Shown: positions 35,478 through 43,877 of the stretch, piece after piece
How the letters are laid out: each line of letters begins with the position of its first letter
How positions within the stretch are numbered: the first letter of the stretch is position 1
From: Klebsiella pneumoniae
GTDB taxonomy: Bacteria; Myxococcota_A; UBA796; SXON01
Length of the DNA: 52,408 nucleotides
Reading direction: 5' to 3'
Assembly: GCA_945861635.1 (NCBI GenBank)
Contig: CAMAWH010000034.1
Coordinates: 1-52,408 of the forward strand
Notes under the pieces: generated by a model
Told to the model about the DNA's origin: nothing
The model's input: only the letters and a program-made list of their open reading frames with translations
The model's database searches: none
Position numbers and translations under genes: made by a program

Positions 35478-37357
35478 AGAATCGCTGGATCGTCGCGTGT
35501 GCGCTGTTCCTCGTCGCCGCGGATGCGCCGCCGTCTGACCTGATAAAAAAGGCGAACGACGCTTCCTCTCACAAGGCGGCGGCGGCCCTGTACGAGGCCG
35601 CGTACGCCGCCAGCGCGGACGCCTGGGTCCTGTTGCACGCGGGTGAAGAGCGGCGCCTCAACGGGGAGACGCGGATTGCGCGCGCACATTTCGAGGAGGT
35701 CGCCGCGAACTACCCGACGTCCTCTGCAAAGGACGCCGCCAAGCTCGGGATGGCCGTGATCGACGCGGCTGGACGCGCCGGGGGCAACACCCTCGCGACG
35801 TTGCAGTTGTACAAGGGCGGCACGATTCCGGGCACGCTCGACGCCGACCGCTGGCTGCTCATCGCTGGTGCGGCACGGGCTGAAGGTCAGCCGGAAGCTG
35901 CGCGTTCCGCCCTGAAAAAGGCCGTTTCAGCCGCGCGAAACACGCGAGAAGAAAAGCGCGTCACCCGGGCAGCGGATGAGGCCCGAGCCGCGCTGCCCGT
36001 CGTGGACGCGCCCAACCGTGCCGACGCGAACGTGCCCGCGGATCAATCGGCGATCCTGCGGGTGCGGGCGGCGCTGTCCGACGCGCGGTTCACCGAAGGA
36101 AAAACAGCCGCGGAAGCGTTCCTCGTAGACTTTCCCGACTCGCCGTTCCGTCGTGAAGCGGACTACGCCGTCCAGCGCGCCGACAACCGCGTTGTCTCCG
36201 ACCGCCACACCATTGCGCTGCTGCTCCCGCTGACCGGGGACTACGCGATTCCCGGCGGCAACCTCCAGGCCGCGGTGGAGTTGGGCCTGGGCGACCACGC
36301 AACGCTCGTCGTCCACGACACCGCCGGCAAAGGCGACACCTGCGTCGCCGCGCTGGAAAAGGCGGTGCTCGAGGAAGGCGCCGCCGCTGTCATCGGCCCC
36401 CTCACCCGAGAAGAGTCGCTGCCCTGCGCCGCAGCAGCACAAGCGATGCGCGTGCCGATGCTGACCCTGACTACCTCCGAAGACGTCGTGAGCGCGGGTG
36501 ACCAGATCTTCCGAACCTCGGCGTCCACTGGCCAACAAATCAAGGCCCTCCTCGACGAGGTCAACGGGCGGCGCGTAATGAAGCGCTTCGCCGTCCTGCA
36601 CCCGAAGAATGCTTTCGGTGAAAATGCCGCCAAGGGGTTCGCGGCAGAAGTCGCCGTTCGCGGCGGAGAGATTGTCATCGACATCGGGTACGACCCGGAG
36701 TCGAAGGACTTCCGGTCGTTGGGAAAGGAACTCGGGCGGAAGGACTACAAGGCGCGCTCCGGTGAGTTTTACAGGGTGAAGCAGGAGATCGAGCGCGCCG
36801 GCGGTGACCCGGACAAGGCGACACTGCCGCCGCTGATCGATTTCGACGCGATCTTCATCCCCGACGGCTACCAGCGCGCAGCCCTGATCGCGGCTGCGCT
36901 GGGATTCGAGGAGTTCCCCGTGGGGAGTTTTCGACCGAAGCGTGACAGCACGCCGCTCCCGTTGCTCGGCCTCAATGCCTGGAACAACGACGAATGGCCG
37001 CGGCGCGGCGGAAAGTTCGTGATCGACTCGATCTTCGTGGACGCGTTCGATGCGCGGGTCCAGGATCCTGCGGTCGTGCGCTTCGTAGAGGCGTGGCACG
37101 CGCGCGGAAAAGGCGAGCCCACGGTGGTGGAAGCCACGGGGTACGACACCGCGCGCCTGCTCGCAGTAGCCCTGCAGAGTGACATCGCCGACGTCGCCAG
37201 CGCCATTCAGGCGGCAGAGCTGCCGGACCCCGTGGCGGGCACGCTCGGTGTGGCGCCAGACCGGCAGGCGCGCCGCGAATGGCGCGTGCTCACGGTGCGA
37301 AAAGACGGCATCGGGCCTCTCGACGCTCCGGAGATCATGCCGCCAGCCCCTGAATAA
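35474..37357 (+). CDS. LpoA-like penicillin-binding-protein activator / periplasmic binding fold protein
   Basis: A 627-residue exported protein. MKNRWIVACALFLVAADA is a signal peptide. Residues about 25-215 are TPR-like helices (AAALYEAAYAASADAWVLLHAGEER, TRIARAHFEEVAANYP). Residues about 235-600 have a type I periplasmic-binding fold (HTIALLLPLTGDYAIPGGNLQAAVELGLG, AAVIGPLTREESLPCAAAAQAMRVPMLTLTTSED, KRFAVLHPKNAFGENAAKGFAAEV). TPR plus this fold is the layout of LpoA, the outer-membrane activator of penicillin-binding protein 1a in gamma-proteobacteria. No lipobox is evident, so it may be soluble in the periplasm. The start overlaps the dnaJ stop. The activator role is inferred from the fold. 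Confidence 0.65.
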   Translation: MKNRWIVACALFLVAADAPPSDLIKKANDASSHKAAAALYEAAYAASADAWVLLHAGEERRLNGETRIARAHFEEVAANYPTSSAKDAAKLGMAVIDAAGRAGGNTLATLQLYKGGTIPGTLDADRWLLIAGAARAEGQPEAARSALKKAVSAARNTREEKRVTRAADEARAALPVVDAPNRADANVPADQSAILRVRAALSDARFTEGKTAAEAFLVDFPDSPFRREADYAVQRADNRVVSDRHTIALLLPLTGDYAIPGGNLQAAVELGLGDHATLVVHDTAGKGDTCVAALEKAVLEEGAAAVIGPLTREESLPCAAAAQAMRVPMLTLTTSEDVVSAGDQIFRTSASTGQQIKALLDEVNGRRVMKRFAVLHPKNAFGENAAKGFAAEVAVRGGEIVIDIGYDPESKDFRSLGKELGRKDYKARSGEFYRVKQEIERAGGDPDKATLPPLIDFDAIFIPDGYQRAALIAAALGFEEFPVGSFRPKRDSTPLPLLGLNAWNNDEWPRRGGKFVIDSIFVDAFDARVQDPAVVRFVEAWHARGKGEPTVVEATGYDTARLLAVALQSDIADVASAIQAAELPDPVAGTLGVAPDRQARREWRVLTVRKDGIGPLDAPEIMPPAPE

Positions 37358-37364
37358 TCGCAGC

Positions 37365-38270
37365 ATGACCGAAGCCGACATCATCGCACGCATTGCCGCG
37401 GTCACCCCGCGCGGCGCGGAGCGCCTCGGCATCGGGGATGATGGTGCCATCCTTGCCGACGGCCTCGTTGTTACCACGGACTCGATGGTCGAGGGGATTC
37501 ACTGGGACGCACGGCTGGACCCGGCAGACGTGGGCTGGAAGCTCGTTGCCGTCAACATCTCCGACCTCGGGGCGATGGGCGCACGGCCTGCCTGGGCGAC
37601 GCTCGCGCTCGCGCTGCCGCGCCGCGCAGACGGCACCGCCGATGGCCGCTGGCTCGACGCCTTCGCGGCAGGTTTGGGAGAAGCTTGTCGCCACTGGAGT
37701 TTGCCCATCGTGGGCGGAGACACGACGGCGAGCCCCGGTCCGCGCGTCCTGACGCTGACGGCCGGCGGCCACGCGCCACGCCCGGTGCTTCGTTCGGGCG
37801 GCCGCGCCGGCGATTGCCTCGCCGTCACGGGCGCGCTTGGCCGCGCGGCCGAAGCATTCTTCTCCTCGGCGCCCAGCCCCGAGGCCGTGTCGTGGTTCCG
37901 CCGTCCCGAGCCGCCGCTCGCGCTCGCGCTCGCGCTGGCCGAATCGGGACATCTCCACGCCATGATGGACCTTTCGGACGGGCTCGGCATCGACGTGGCT
38001 CACCTTGCCATCGCCTCCGGCTGCGGAGCTGACATCACCTCGGCCGCCGTCCCCGGCGGCGGTTCTCTCCCGGACCGACTCGCGTTTGGCGAGGACTACG
38101 AACTGCTGCTCGCGTTCCCCCCCGAGGTCCTCGATGCGGTAGGATGCCTTGCGGCGATGCACGGAAAACCCCTTCACGTCATCGGCGCATTGACCGACGA
38201 CCCCGCGATACGGCTGGATGGGCGCCCGGAGTGGCCGGCGCCACGGTTCACCCATTTCCCATCGACATGA
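37365..38270 (+). CDS. thiL: Thiamine-monophosphate kinase ThiL
   Basis: A 301-residue cytoplasmic enzyme phosphorylating thiamine monophosphate to the active diphosphate with ATP. Marks: IGDDGAILADGLVVTTDSMVEGIHW with metal-binding aspartates, VGWKLVAVNISDLGAMGARPAWATLALALP, IVGGDTTASPGPRVLTLTAGG, HAMMDLSDGLGIDVAHLA and DRLAFGEDYELLLAFP. The PurM-like fold and length (about 300-330) fit. ATG at 37365 stands 7 bp after the previous stop. Its stop overlaps the next gene's ATG (ATGA), so the downstream CNNM gene is probably coupled. Confidence 0.93.
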   Translation: MTEADIIARIAAVTPRGAERLGIGDDGAILADGLVVTTDSMVEGIHWDARLDPADVGWKLVAVNISDLGAMGARPAWATLALALPRRADGTADGRWLDAFAAGLGEACRHWSLPIVGGDTTASPGPRVLTLTAGGHAPRPVLRSGGRAGDCLAVTGALGRAAEAFFSSAPSPEAVSWFRRPEPPLALALALAESGHLHAMMDLSDGLGIDVAHLAIASGCGADITSAAVPGGGSLPDRLAFGEDYELLLAFPPEVLDAVGCLAAMHGKPLHVIGALTDDPAIRLDGRPEWPAPRFTHFPST

Positions 38271-39544
38271 ACACAATCGCGCTCGACTTGGCCCTCTGCG
38301 TTGTGCTTCTTGGCGTTTGCGTGTTCTTCAATCTCGCCGAAGTATCGTTGTTCTCCCTGCAGAAGGTAGACCGGGAGGTGTTGCGCGAACAGGACAGTAC
38401 CGCCGGCCGCGCCATTTTGCACATGCTCTCGCAGCCCCGTCGGTTGCTGGCGGCGCTGTTGATCGGCGTCGAGTTCGGAAACATCGCGTTGGCGGCGGTG
38501 TCCGCGGAATTGGTCACGAAAGAGATGCATATGTGGCCTTGGCTGAACGTCGTGATCGTGGCGCCAATCCTCGTCTTGTTCGGAGACGTTTTGCCCAAGG
38601 CGTTGGGTTTTCACTTCGCGCGCGGCGGTGCACGGCTCGTTGCGCGGCCGCTGATCGTATGGAACGAACTGGTGAGCCCCTTGCGATGGGTGATCAACGG
38701 CGTCGCGGAAGCGGTGCTCAAGGCCATGGGGGTGCGCCCACCCACGGAGTCCGAGGCCTTGCGTGAAGAGCAGCTGCGCGTGCTCATCGATCAAGGACGG
38801 GCAACCGGTGCAATCCAGCCGATGGAGCAGGAAATCATCCATCGCGTGTTCGAATTCGGCGACCTGCCGGTTTCCCGGATGATGACACCTCGACCGGATA
38901 TTTTTTCGCGGTCGCTGACGACGCCGTGGGCCGAACTGCTCGCGGAGATCAGGGATGCGCGCTACAGCCGCGTTCCGATCTGGCAGGGAAACCCAGAAAA
39001 CATCGTCGGTGTGCTGCTCGTCAAGGATCTTCTGCGTTTGCGCAACGCGCCGCCGCCGAACGCCCGCCAGTTGCAGAAGATGTTGCATCCCGCCAGCTTC
39101 GTGCCCCCGTCGAAGCGCGGGCAGGACCTGTTGCGCGAATTCCGGGCGAAGAACAATCACATGGCCATCGTCGTCGACGAACACGGCGCTTGTCAGGGCC
39201 TCGTCACCATGGACGACCTCCTCACAGAATTAGTGGGAGAGCTCCTCGACGAAACGGACACCATCGAGCACGACGTCGCGCCCGTGGAGGAAAACGTCTG
39301 GACCGTCCGCGGAACGATGGATGTCGAGGACTTCGGCAATCGGTTCGACGTCCAGGTGCCGGAAGGCGATTGGACCACGCTCGGCGGCTACGTCTTCCAC
39401 CTCATCGGAGCCGCGCCCCAGAAGGGGGATGAAGTGACGTGGCAGGGCATCGTCTTCCACGTCTCTGGAGTAGACGGCAGGCGGATCACGGAAGTCACCG
39501 TGCACATGCCGGATGCGTCGGCGAACCAGGTGGAAGGCGAATGA
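38267..39544 (+). CDS. CNNM/CorC-type membrane protein with CBS domains
   Basis: A 425-residue membrane protein of the UPF0053/CNNM family, sometimes called hemolysin-like, linked to Mg/Co ion transport. Four hydrophobic segments (LALCVVLLGVCVFFNLAEVSLFSL, LLAALLIGVEFGNIALAAV, WLNVVIVAPILVLFGDVLPKALG, LVSPLRWVINGVAEAVL) form the DUF21 domain. Then comes a CBS pair (VSRMMTPRPDIFSRS ... YSRVPIWQGNPENIVGVLLVKDLL; HMAIVVDEHGACQGLVTMDDLLTELVGE) and a CorC-associated C-terminal domain (VWTVRGTMDVEDFGNRFDVQVPEGDWTTLGGYVF). Followed 16 bp later by a second gene of the same family. Confidence 0.9.
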   Translation: MNTIALDLALCVVLLGVCVFFNLAEVSLFSLQKVDREVLREQDSTAGRAILHMLSQPRRLLAALLIGVEFGNIALAAVSAELVTKEMHMWPWLNVVIVAPILVLFGDVLPKALGFHFARGGARLVARPLIVWNELVSPLRWVINGVAEAVLKAMGVRPPTESEALREEQLRVLIDQGRATGAIQPMEQEIIHRVFEFGDLPVSRMMTPRPDIFSRSLTTPWAELLAEIRDARYSRVPIWQGNPENIVGVLLVKDLLRLRNAPPPNARQLQKMLHPASFVPPSKRGQDLLREFRAKNNHMAIVVDEHGACQGLVTMDDLLTELVGELLDETDTIEHDVAPVEENVWTVRGTMDVEDFGNRFDVQVPEGDWTTLGGYVFHLIGAAPQKGDEVTWQGIVFHVSGVDGRRITEVTVHMPDASANQVEGE

Positions 39545-39560
39545 CCCCCGGGCGTGCACG

Positions 39561-40844
39561 ATGAACATTCTCGGAGAGCTCCTGCTGGTGGCGGCATGCG
39601 TGGGAATACAGGCGTTTTTCGCAGGAAGTGAGATGGCGGTCGTCGCTGCGGACCGGCTGATGCTCGCCAGCCGCGCGGACGCTGGGGATGCGGGTGCGCA
39701 GCGTGTCCTGAAGTTGCTGGAAACCCCCGCCCGCCTCGTCGGAATGTGCCTGCTGGGTGCCAACGTCGCTACGATTGCCGGCGCGACGTTGCTGACCCAT
39801 ATGGTGACGCGCTTGCTTCCTACGGCCGATCTGTTCGGCGGTGAGCACGGGGCGGCCGCGGAGATCATCGTGATTGCGATCTTCACGCCGATCACCGTGA
39901 TTTTTGCCGAGGTCATCCCGAAGGGTATCTTCCTCCAGAACGCCAATACGCTCGCGCCCGCGTTGGCGCGACCGCTGGCGGCGCTCCAAACCTTGTTCGC
40001 GGTGCCGCTGTGGATCACGGACAGGGTGACCCGGATCGCGCTCGCGCTGGTCGGTGTCGACGCCACGCGCGTCCACACGGTGCGTCGCGAGGACATTCAG
40101 CTTCTCCTCGACTCGGCCGAAACGGGCGACATTCGCGCCGAAGAAAAAGAGATGATCCTCCGCGTGTTCGACTTTTCGGAGACAAAAGTATGCGATGCAA
40201 TGGTGCCGCTCATCGAAGTCGTGGCGGTCTCGGAAACGGCCACCTGTGAGGAGGCTGCGGCCATGCTCGTCGAGCATGGATTCTCGCGTATGCCGGTTTT
40301 TCGAAAGCGCGTGGATCGTATCGTCGGCGTCGTGACACACTCCGACGTCATGTTCGCAGAAAACGGTTCGCGGCCTGTCGGCAGCGTTGCCAAGGACATC
40401 AGCTTCATCCCGGAGACGAAGCGCGTCGATGAGTTGTTCCTCGACCTGCGCCGGCGTCGTCAGCGCATTGCCGTTGCGGTAGACGAGTACGGCGGCGCCG
40501 TCGGCCTCATCTCGATCGAGGACATCCTCGAAGAGATCGTGGGGGACATCGAAGACGAGTTCGACCGACGTCGGCCACTTGTGCGCAAACTGGGAGAAAT
40601 GGCGTGGCTCGCCTCAGGTCGAGTAGAAGCAGAAAACCTTCAGGCCGCTACCGGATTCGAGATGCCAGACGGAGACTACGAGACGCTCGCCGGCTTCCTG
40701 CTGTCGCGACTCGGCCACGTTCCGACGGTAGGGGAGAGGATCGGCTGGGGCACGCATCTGTTCACCATTGCGAAAGCGAATGACCGTGCGATCCTCGAGG
40801 TCGAGATCCAGCGCACTGCGGCCGTGACCGGGAAGCCGACGTGA
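39561..40844 (+). CDS. Second CNNM/CorC-type membrane protein
   Basis: A 427-residue paralogue of the preceding gene: DUF21 membrane domain (LLLVAACVGIQAFFAGSEMAVVAADRL, LVGMCLLGANVATIAGATLL, IIVIAIFTPITVIFAEVIPKGIFLQ), two CBS motifs (VCDAMVPLIEVVAVSETATCEEAAAMLVEHGFSRMPVFRKRVDRIVGVVTHSDV; RIAVAVDEYGGAVGLISIEDILEEIVGDI are given by their key parts FSRMPVF, VDEYGG and EDILEEIVGDIEDEFD) and a CorC_HlyC tail. The acidic DIEDEFD end of the CBS region matches the family. Two adjacent copies may form a heteromer; this is inference. Its stop overlaps the next GTG. Confidence 0.9.
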   Translation: MNILGELLLVAACVGIQAFFAGSEMAVVAADRLMLASRADAGDAGAQRVLKLLETPARLVGMCLLGANVATIAGATLLTHMVTRLLPTADLFGGEHGAAAEIIVIAIFTPITVIFAEVIPKGIFLQNANTLAPALARPLAALQTLFAVPLWITDRVTRIALALVGVDATRVHTVRREDIQLLLDSAETGDIRAEEKEMILRVFDFSETKVCDAMVPLIEVVAVSETATCEEAAAMLVEHGFSRMPVFRKRVDRIVGVVTHSDVMFAENGSRPVGSVAKDISFIPETKRVDELFLDLRRRRQRIAVAVDEYGGAVGLISIEDILEEIVGDIEDEFDRRRPLVRKLGEMAWLASGRVEAENLQAATGFEMPDGDYETLAGFLLSRLGHVPTVGERIGWGTHLFTIAKANDRAILEVEIQRTAAVTGKPT

Positions 40845-41242
40845 TCCACACCCTCGCCCGGTTTCCGGTGGGCGGCGTTCAACTTTGCGTCGATCGTTCC
40901 GCGATGCGCTCCGACGTCGAGGCTCCGCACCTCACCCCTGCGCCCGGCGCTCCGCGGTGGTTGCTGGGCGCCTGGAATCACCTCGGACGCGCCGTTGCGG
41001 TGGTGGACGTCGCGGTGTTCGCCGGCGTCAATCGCGATCCCGTCCATCCCGATCGTCTGGTGCTCGTCGACACGCCCTCCGGCGTCATCGGAATCGCGGC
41101 AACCGGACCCGTCAGCGAGCTGCCCGCACCTGCGTTTCGCCGCCGCAACACGCTGCTTGAAGTCGTGGATGCATCCAGTGACCTGTTGTTCGTCGACATC
41201 ACCAAGCTGTGTGAGGTCATCGAGGAGTCAATGGCGCTATAA
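40841..41242 (+). CDS. CheW-like protein
   Basis: A 133-residue protein with a CheW-like SH3-type fold: FPVGGVQLCVDRSAMRSDVEAPHLTPAPGAPRWLLGAWNHLGRAVAVVDVAVFAGV is shown here by its key parts (GGVQLCVD, PRWLLGAWNHLGRAVAVVDV) and RLVLVDTPSGVIGIAATGP. Assignment rests on the pattern of short strands and on the CheA-like kinase that begins 7 bp later. CheW couples receptors to CheA in chemosensory arrays. GTG start overlaps the preceding stop (GTGA). It is at the short end for CheW and lacks a clear receptor-contact motif, so this is a divergent member. Confidence 0.6.
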   Translation: MIHTLARFPVGGVQLCVDRSAMRSDVEAPHLTPAPGAPRWLLGAWNHLGRAVAVVDVAVFAGVNRDPVHPDRLVLVDTPSGVIGIAATGPVSELPAPAFRRRNTLLEVVDASSDLLFVDITKLCEVIEESMAL

Positions 41243-41243
41243 T
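41238..41243 (+). promoter_or_regulatory. Perfect TATAAT 6 nt before the CheA-like start
   Basis: A full-consensus -10 hexamer, rare in DNA this GC-rich, overlaps the stop of the CheW-like gene and stands six bases before the GTG at 41250. It may start a separate leaderless transcript of the kinase. Confidence 0.45.
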
Positions 41244-41249
41244 CGCGTC

Positions 41250-42659
41250 GTGGACCTGAGTCGTTACCGCGCGCTCTTCCTCGATGAGGCACGGCGTCTC
41301 GTCGCCAACGGCGAGTCCATGATTGCGTCGGAAGACACGCTTGCCGACAACTGCCCGGCGTTGTTCCGGTGCTTCCACACCATCAAGGGCATGTCGGCGA
41401 CGATGCAACATGCGCCGATCACGTTGCTGGCGCACGCGTTGGAGGATGTGTGTGACGGGCTCGTGAAGCAAACGCTGCCGCGAGATGAGACGACCATCGG
41501 CTTGCTGGGAGAAGGGTTCAGCGCGGTCCGCCGGCAGCTCAGGGCGGTGGAAGATGGCGTCGATCCCAGCATCGAAGCGGAGTTTGAGCAGCGCCTCCGC
41601 GACTACCTGAAGGCGGGCGGCACCACCGGATTCACGCTGCTCGTGGCCTCCGCGGAGGACGCGCCCAGCACAAACGAAGAGGCGCCCGCGGGCTTACGGA
41701 TGGATCACTCCATCGCGGCCATTGCGGAGGTGATGAGTGCGTGCGCTCGCTTGCGGGAAACGGTGGGCAGCCCAGGCAGCGCGGAGGTGAGCCGCATCGA
41801 GGACGCTGCGCGTGCCATCTACCGGGAACTCGTGGAACTGCGCCAAGTCCGGTTCGTGACGGTCATTCCAGCGTTACGACGACAGATGCGCCACGTCGCG
41901 CAACGCCATGGGCGCCAGGCGCGCCTCGAAGTCGCGGGAGAGGACATTCTCGTCGATCAGGCCGTCCTCGGGGCCATGCAGTCCGCACTGGTGCACCTCG
42001 TACACAACGCGATCATCCACGGCCTGGAGTCACCAGAATCAAGGCAGGACGCCGGGAAAAGCGCCGTGGGCAGGATGGCCATCACGGCGGAACGGGTGGG
42101 TCATGATCTCGTGGTCACCTTCACGGACGACGGCCGGGGGTTTGACACGCGAGCCCTGCGTGAGGCCGCAGGTGACGACGACGGCCATCCGGTTGACATT
42201 GCGTTCCGGCAGGGCATTACAACGGCGGGAGCCTTGGATCATCTGGCCGGGCGCGGGGTTGGGCTGCCCGTCGTGCGCAGCGTCGTCGAAGGTCTCGGGG
42301 GGCGCCTTGCGGTGACGAGCACCCCCGGCAAAGGCACGCGTTTCCGCTTGGAAGTACCGATCTCTGCGGACCTCGTCAAGCTGCTCGTGGTCGAGGCCGG
42401 CGGCGAAAACTGGGCGATTCCCGAGCATCGCGTTCAGCTTGGAGAAACCCAGGCGGCCTTTGCGCCGCTCCTTGGCCTCGCCGTGACGGGAAGCGTCCGC
42501 CTCCTGCTCGCGAACGGCGAGTGTATCGGTGTGGACCGCATCGTCGGCCATACCGAAGCGCTCGTCTCCCCTCCCCCCTTCCCCCTGAATCGCCTCGCAG
42601 GCGTGCGGGGCACAACCGTTGCGCCGGATGGACGAATTCTTTTCGTGGTCGAACCGTGA
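41250..42659 (+). CDS. CheA-like chemosensory histidine kinase
   Basis: A 469-residue kinase. The N-terminal Hpt domain carries the phosphoacceptor His43 (FRCFHTIKGMS). There is no recognisable CheY-binding P2 domain. Residues about 215-330 are the kinase core: dimerisation helices (EVSRIEDAARAIYRELVELRQVRF), N box VHLVHNAIIHGLESPE, G1 DDGRGFDTRAL, and the late GRGVGLPVVRSVVEGLGGRLAV. Residues about 370-469 are a CheW-like regulatory domain (LLVVEAGGENWAIPEHRVQLGE). It sits next to a CheW-like gene, but no receptor, CheY, CheR or CheB gene is in the window. The next gene overlaps its stop (GTGA). Confidence 0.88.
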   Translation: MDLSRYRALFLDEARRLVANGESMIASEDTLADNCPALFRCFHTIKGMSATMQHAPITLLAHALEDVCDGLVKQTLPRDETTIGLLGEGFSAVRRQLRAVEDGVDPSIEAEFEQRLRDYLKAGGTTGFTLLVASAEDAPSTNEEAPAGLRMDHSIAAIAEVMSACARLRETVGSPGSAEVSRIEDAARAIYRELVELRQVRFVTVIPALRRQMRHVAQRHGRQARLEVAGEDILVDQAVLGAMQSALVHLVHNAIIHGLESPESRQDAGKSAVGRMAITAERVGHDLVVTFTDDGRGFDTRALREAAGDDDGHPVDIAFRQGITTAGALDHLAGRGVGLPVVRSVVEGLGGRLAVTSTPGKGTRFRLEVPISADLVKLLVVEAGGENWAIPEHRVQLGETQAAFAPLLGLAVTGSVRLLLANGECIGVDRIVGHTEALVSPPPFPLNRLAGVRGTTVAPDGRILFVVEP

Positions 42660-43810
42660 GGGCGGTGGTCTTGCGGGCGGAGTGGGCTCCGCGAGCAGGC
42701 TACCGACTGAGTGACGGAGAGAAGGAGAGCGGAAAAGCGGGGATGGCGTCGCAAGTGCTACGGCACCCGCGCTTCGCATGGGAGGAGGTGCCGGAGCGGC
42801 CCCTCGGCGCGGGAGAAGTGCGGCTGCGGGTGGCCGCCTGCGGCGTGTGTGGAAGCGACACCCACTGCTACGAGCACGACGAGGACGGGTACATCCTGTT
42901 CAGCGGCCCGGCCCGGGTGCCGTGCGTCGTCGGGCACGAGTACACCGCGGAGGTCGTCGAAGTCGGTCCCGGGGTTTGCCGCCTGCGCCTGGGAGAGTTG
43001 GTTGTGGCGGAAGGCATGCTCTCCTGTGGGCTGTGTGAGGCGTGTCGGATCGGCCGTCCGAACCAGTGTCCGACGCTCGACATGGTCGGGTTCTCGTCAC
43101 CGGGCGCTTTCGCGGAGCGAATCGTCGCCCATGAGCGGTTCCTGTGGTCGATCGACGGACTCGCGGAGTGCATGGGCAGCGGCCCCGCGGCGTGCGAGCT
43201 TGCGGCGCTCATCGAGCCCATTGCGTGCTCCTACAACGGCATGTTCGTGGCCGCCGGCGGCATCTCGCCCGGCGCGCACGTGGCCGTGTTCGGGTGCGGG
43301 CCCATCGGGTTGGGCGCCGTTGCCCTGGCCCGCGCGGCGGGTGCCGCAACCGTCGTTGCGTTCGACGTCATGGCCGAACGCAACGCGCTCGCGATGGCGT
43401 TGGGGGCCGACGTCGCCACCGATCCACGCACGTGCGCCCCCGATGAGGTGATCCGCGAGGCCACCCGGGGCTGGGGCGCCGATATGCTCGTCGAAGCGGC
43501 GGGTGCTGCGCTCCAGACGATGCCCGCGATCGAACGCGCATTCGCTCCCGGCGGCCGGATGGTCTACCTCGGGCGCACGGGCCTGCGAGCCCCGGTGATG
43601 CTCGACACGCTGGTCACGCAAGCCGCGGGCATCGTCGGCGCGCGCGGACACTCGGGCGGAGGCTGCTTTCCGCGCATCCTGCGGCTATTGGAGCGCGGGC
43701 GGCTGCCCATTGCGCCGATGATCACCTCGCGCTTTCCGTTCGCCGGCACCCTTGACGGACTTTGTAAGAGTATTGATCGCACCGACGGAAAGGTGATGAT
43801 CGTCTATTGA
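42656..43810 (+). CDS. Zinc-dependent MDR dehydrogenase, scyllo-inosose 3-dehydrogenase-like
   Basis: A 384-residue medium-chain dehydrogenase. Catalytic zinc residues lie in ACGVCGSDTHCYEHDEDGYILFSGP and in VVGHEYTAEVVEVG; the structural-zinc cysteines are CGLCEACRIGRPNQC. The NAD site is HVAVFGCGPIGLGAVALARAAGAATVVAFD. The N-terminal extension (AVVLRAEWAPRAGYRLSDGE then GKAGMASQV) and the DxDGYIL segment resemble the scyllo-inosose 3-dehydrogenases of the Thermotoga IolM type, acting in inositol breakdown. The GTG at 42656, overlapping the kinase stop, is chosen because this extension is conserved. No other inositol genes are nearby, so the substrate assignment is tentative. Confidence 0.75.
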   Translation: MRAVVLRAEWAPRAGYRLSDGEKESGKAGMASQVLRHPRFAWEEVPERPLGAGEVRLRVAACGVCGSDTHCYEHDEDGYILFSGPARVPCVVGHEYTAEVVEVGPGVCRLRLGELVVAEGMLSCGLCEACRIGRPNQCPTLDMVGFSSPGAFAERIVAHERFLWSIDGLAECMGSGPAACELAALIEPIACSYNGMFVAAGGISPGAHVAVFGCGPIGLGAVALARAAGAATVVAFDVMAERNALAMALGADVATDPRTCAPDEVIREATRGWGADMLVEAAGAALQTMPAIERAFAPGGRMVYLGRTGLRAPVMLDTLVTQAAGIVGARGHSGGGCFPRILRLLERGRLPIAPMITSRFPFAGTLDGLCKSIDRTDGKVMIVY

Positions 43811-43877
43811 CGGTGCATTGGCAGCGCCTGCGACGCCGTGCTACACCGCCCCGAACCTAGCTGGAACGAGTCACTTA

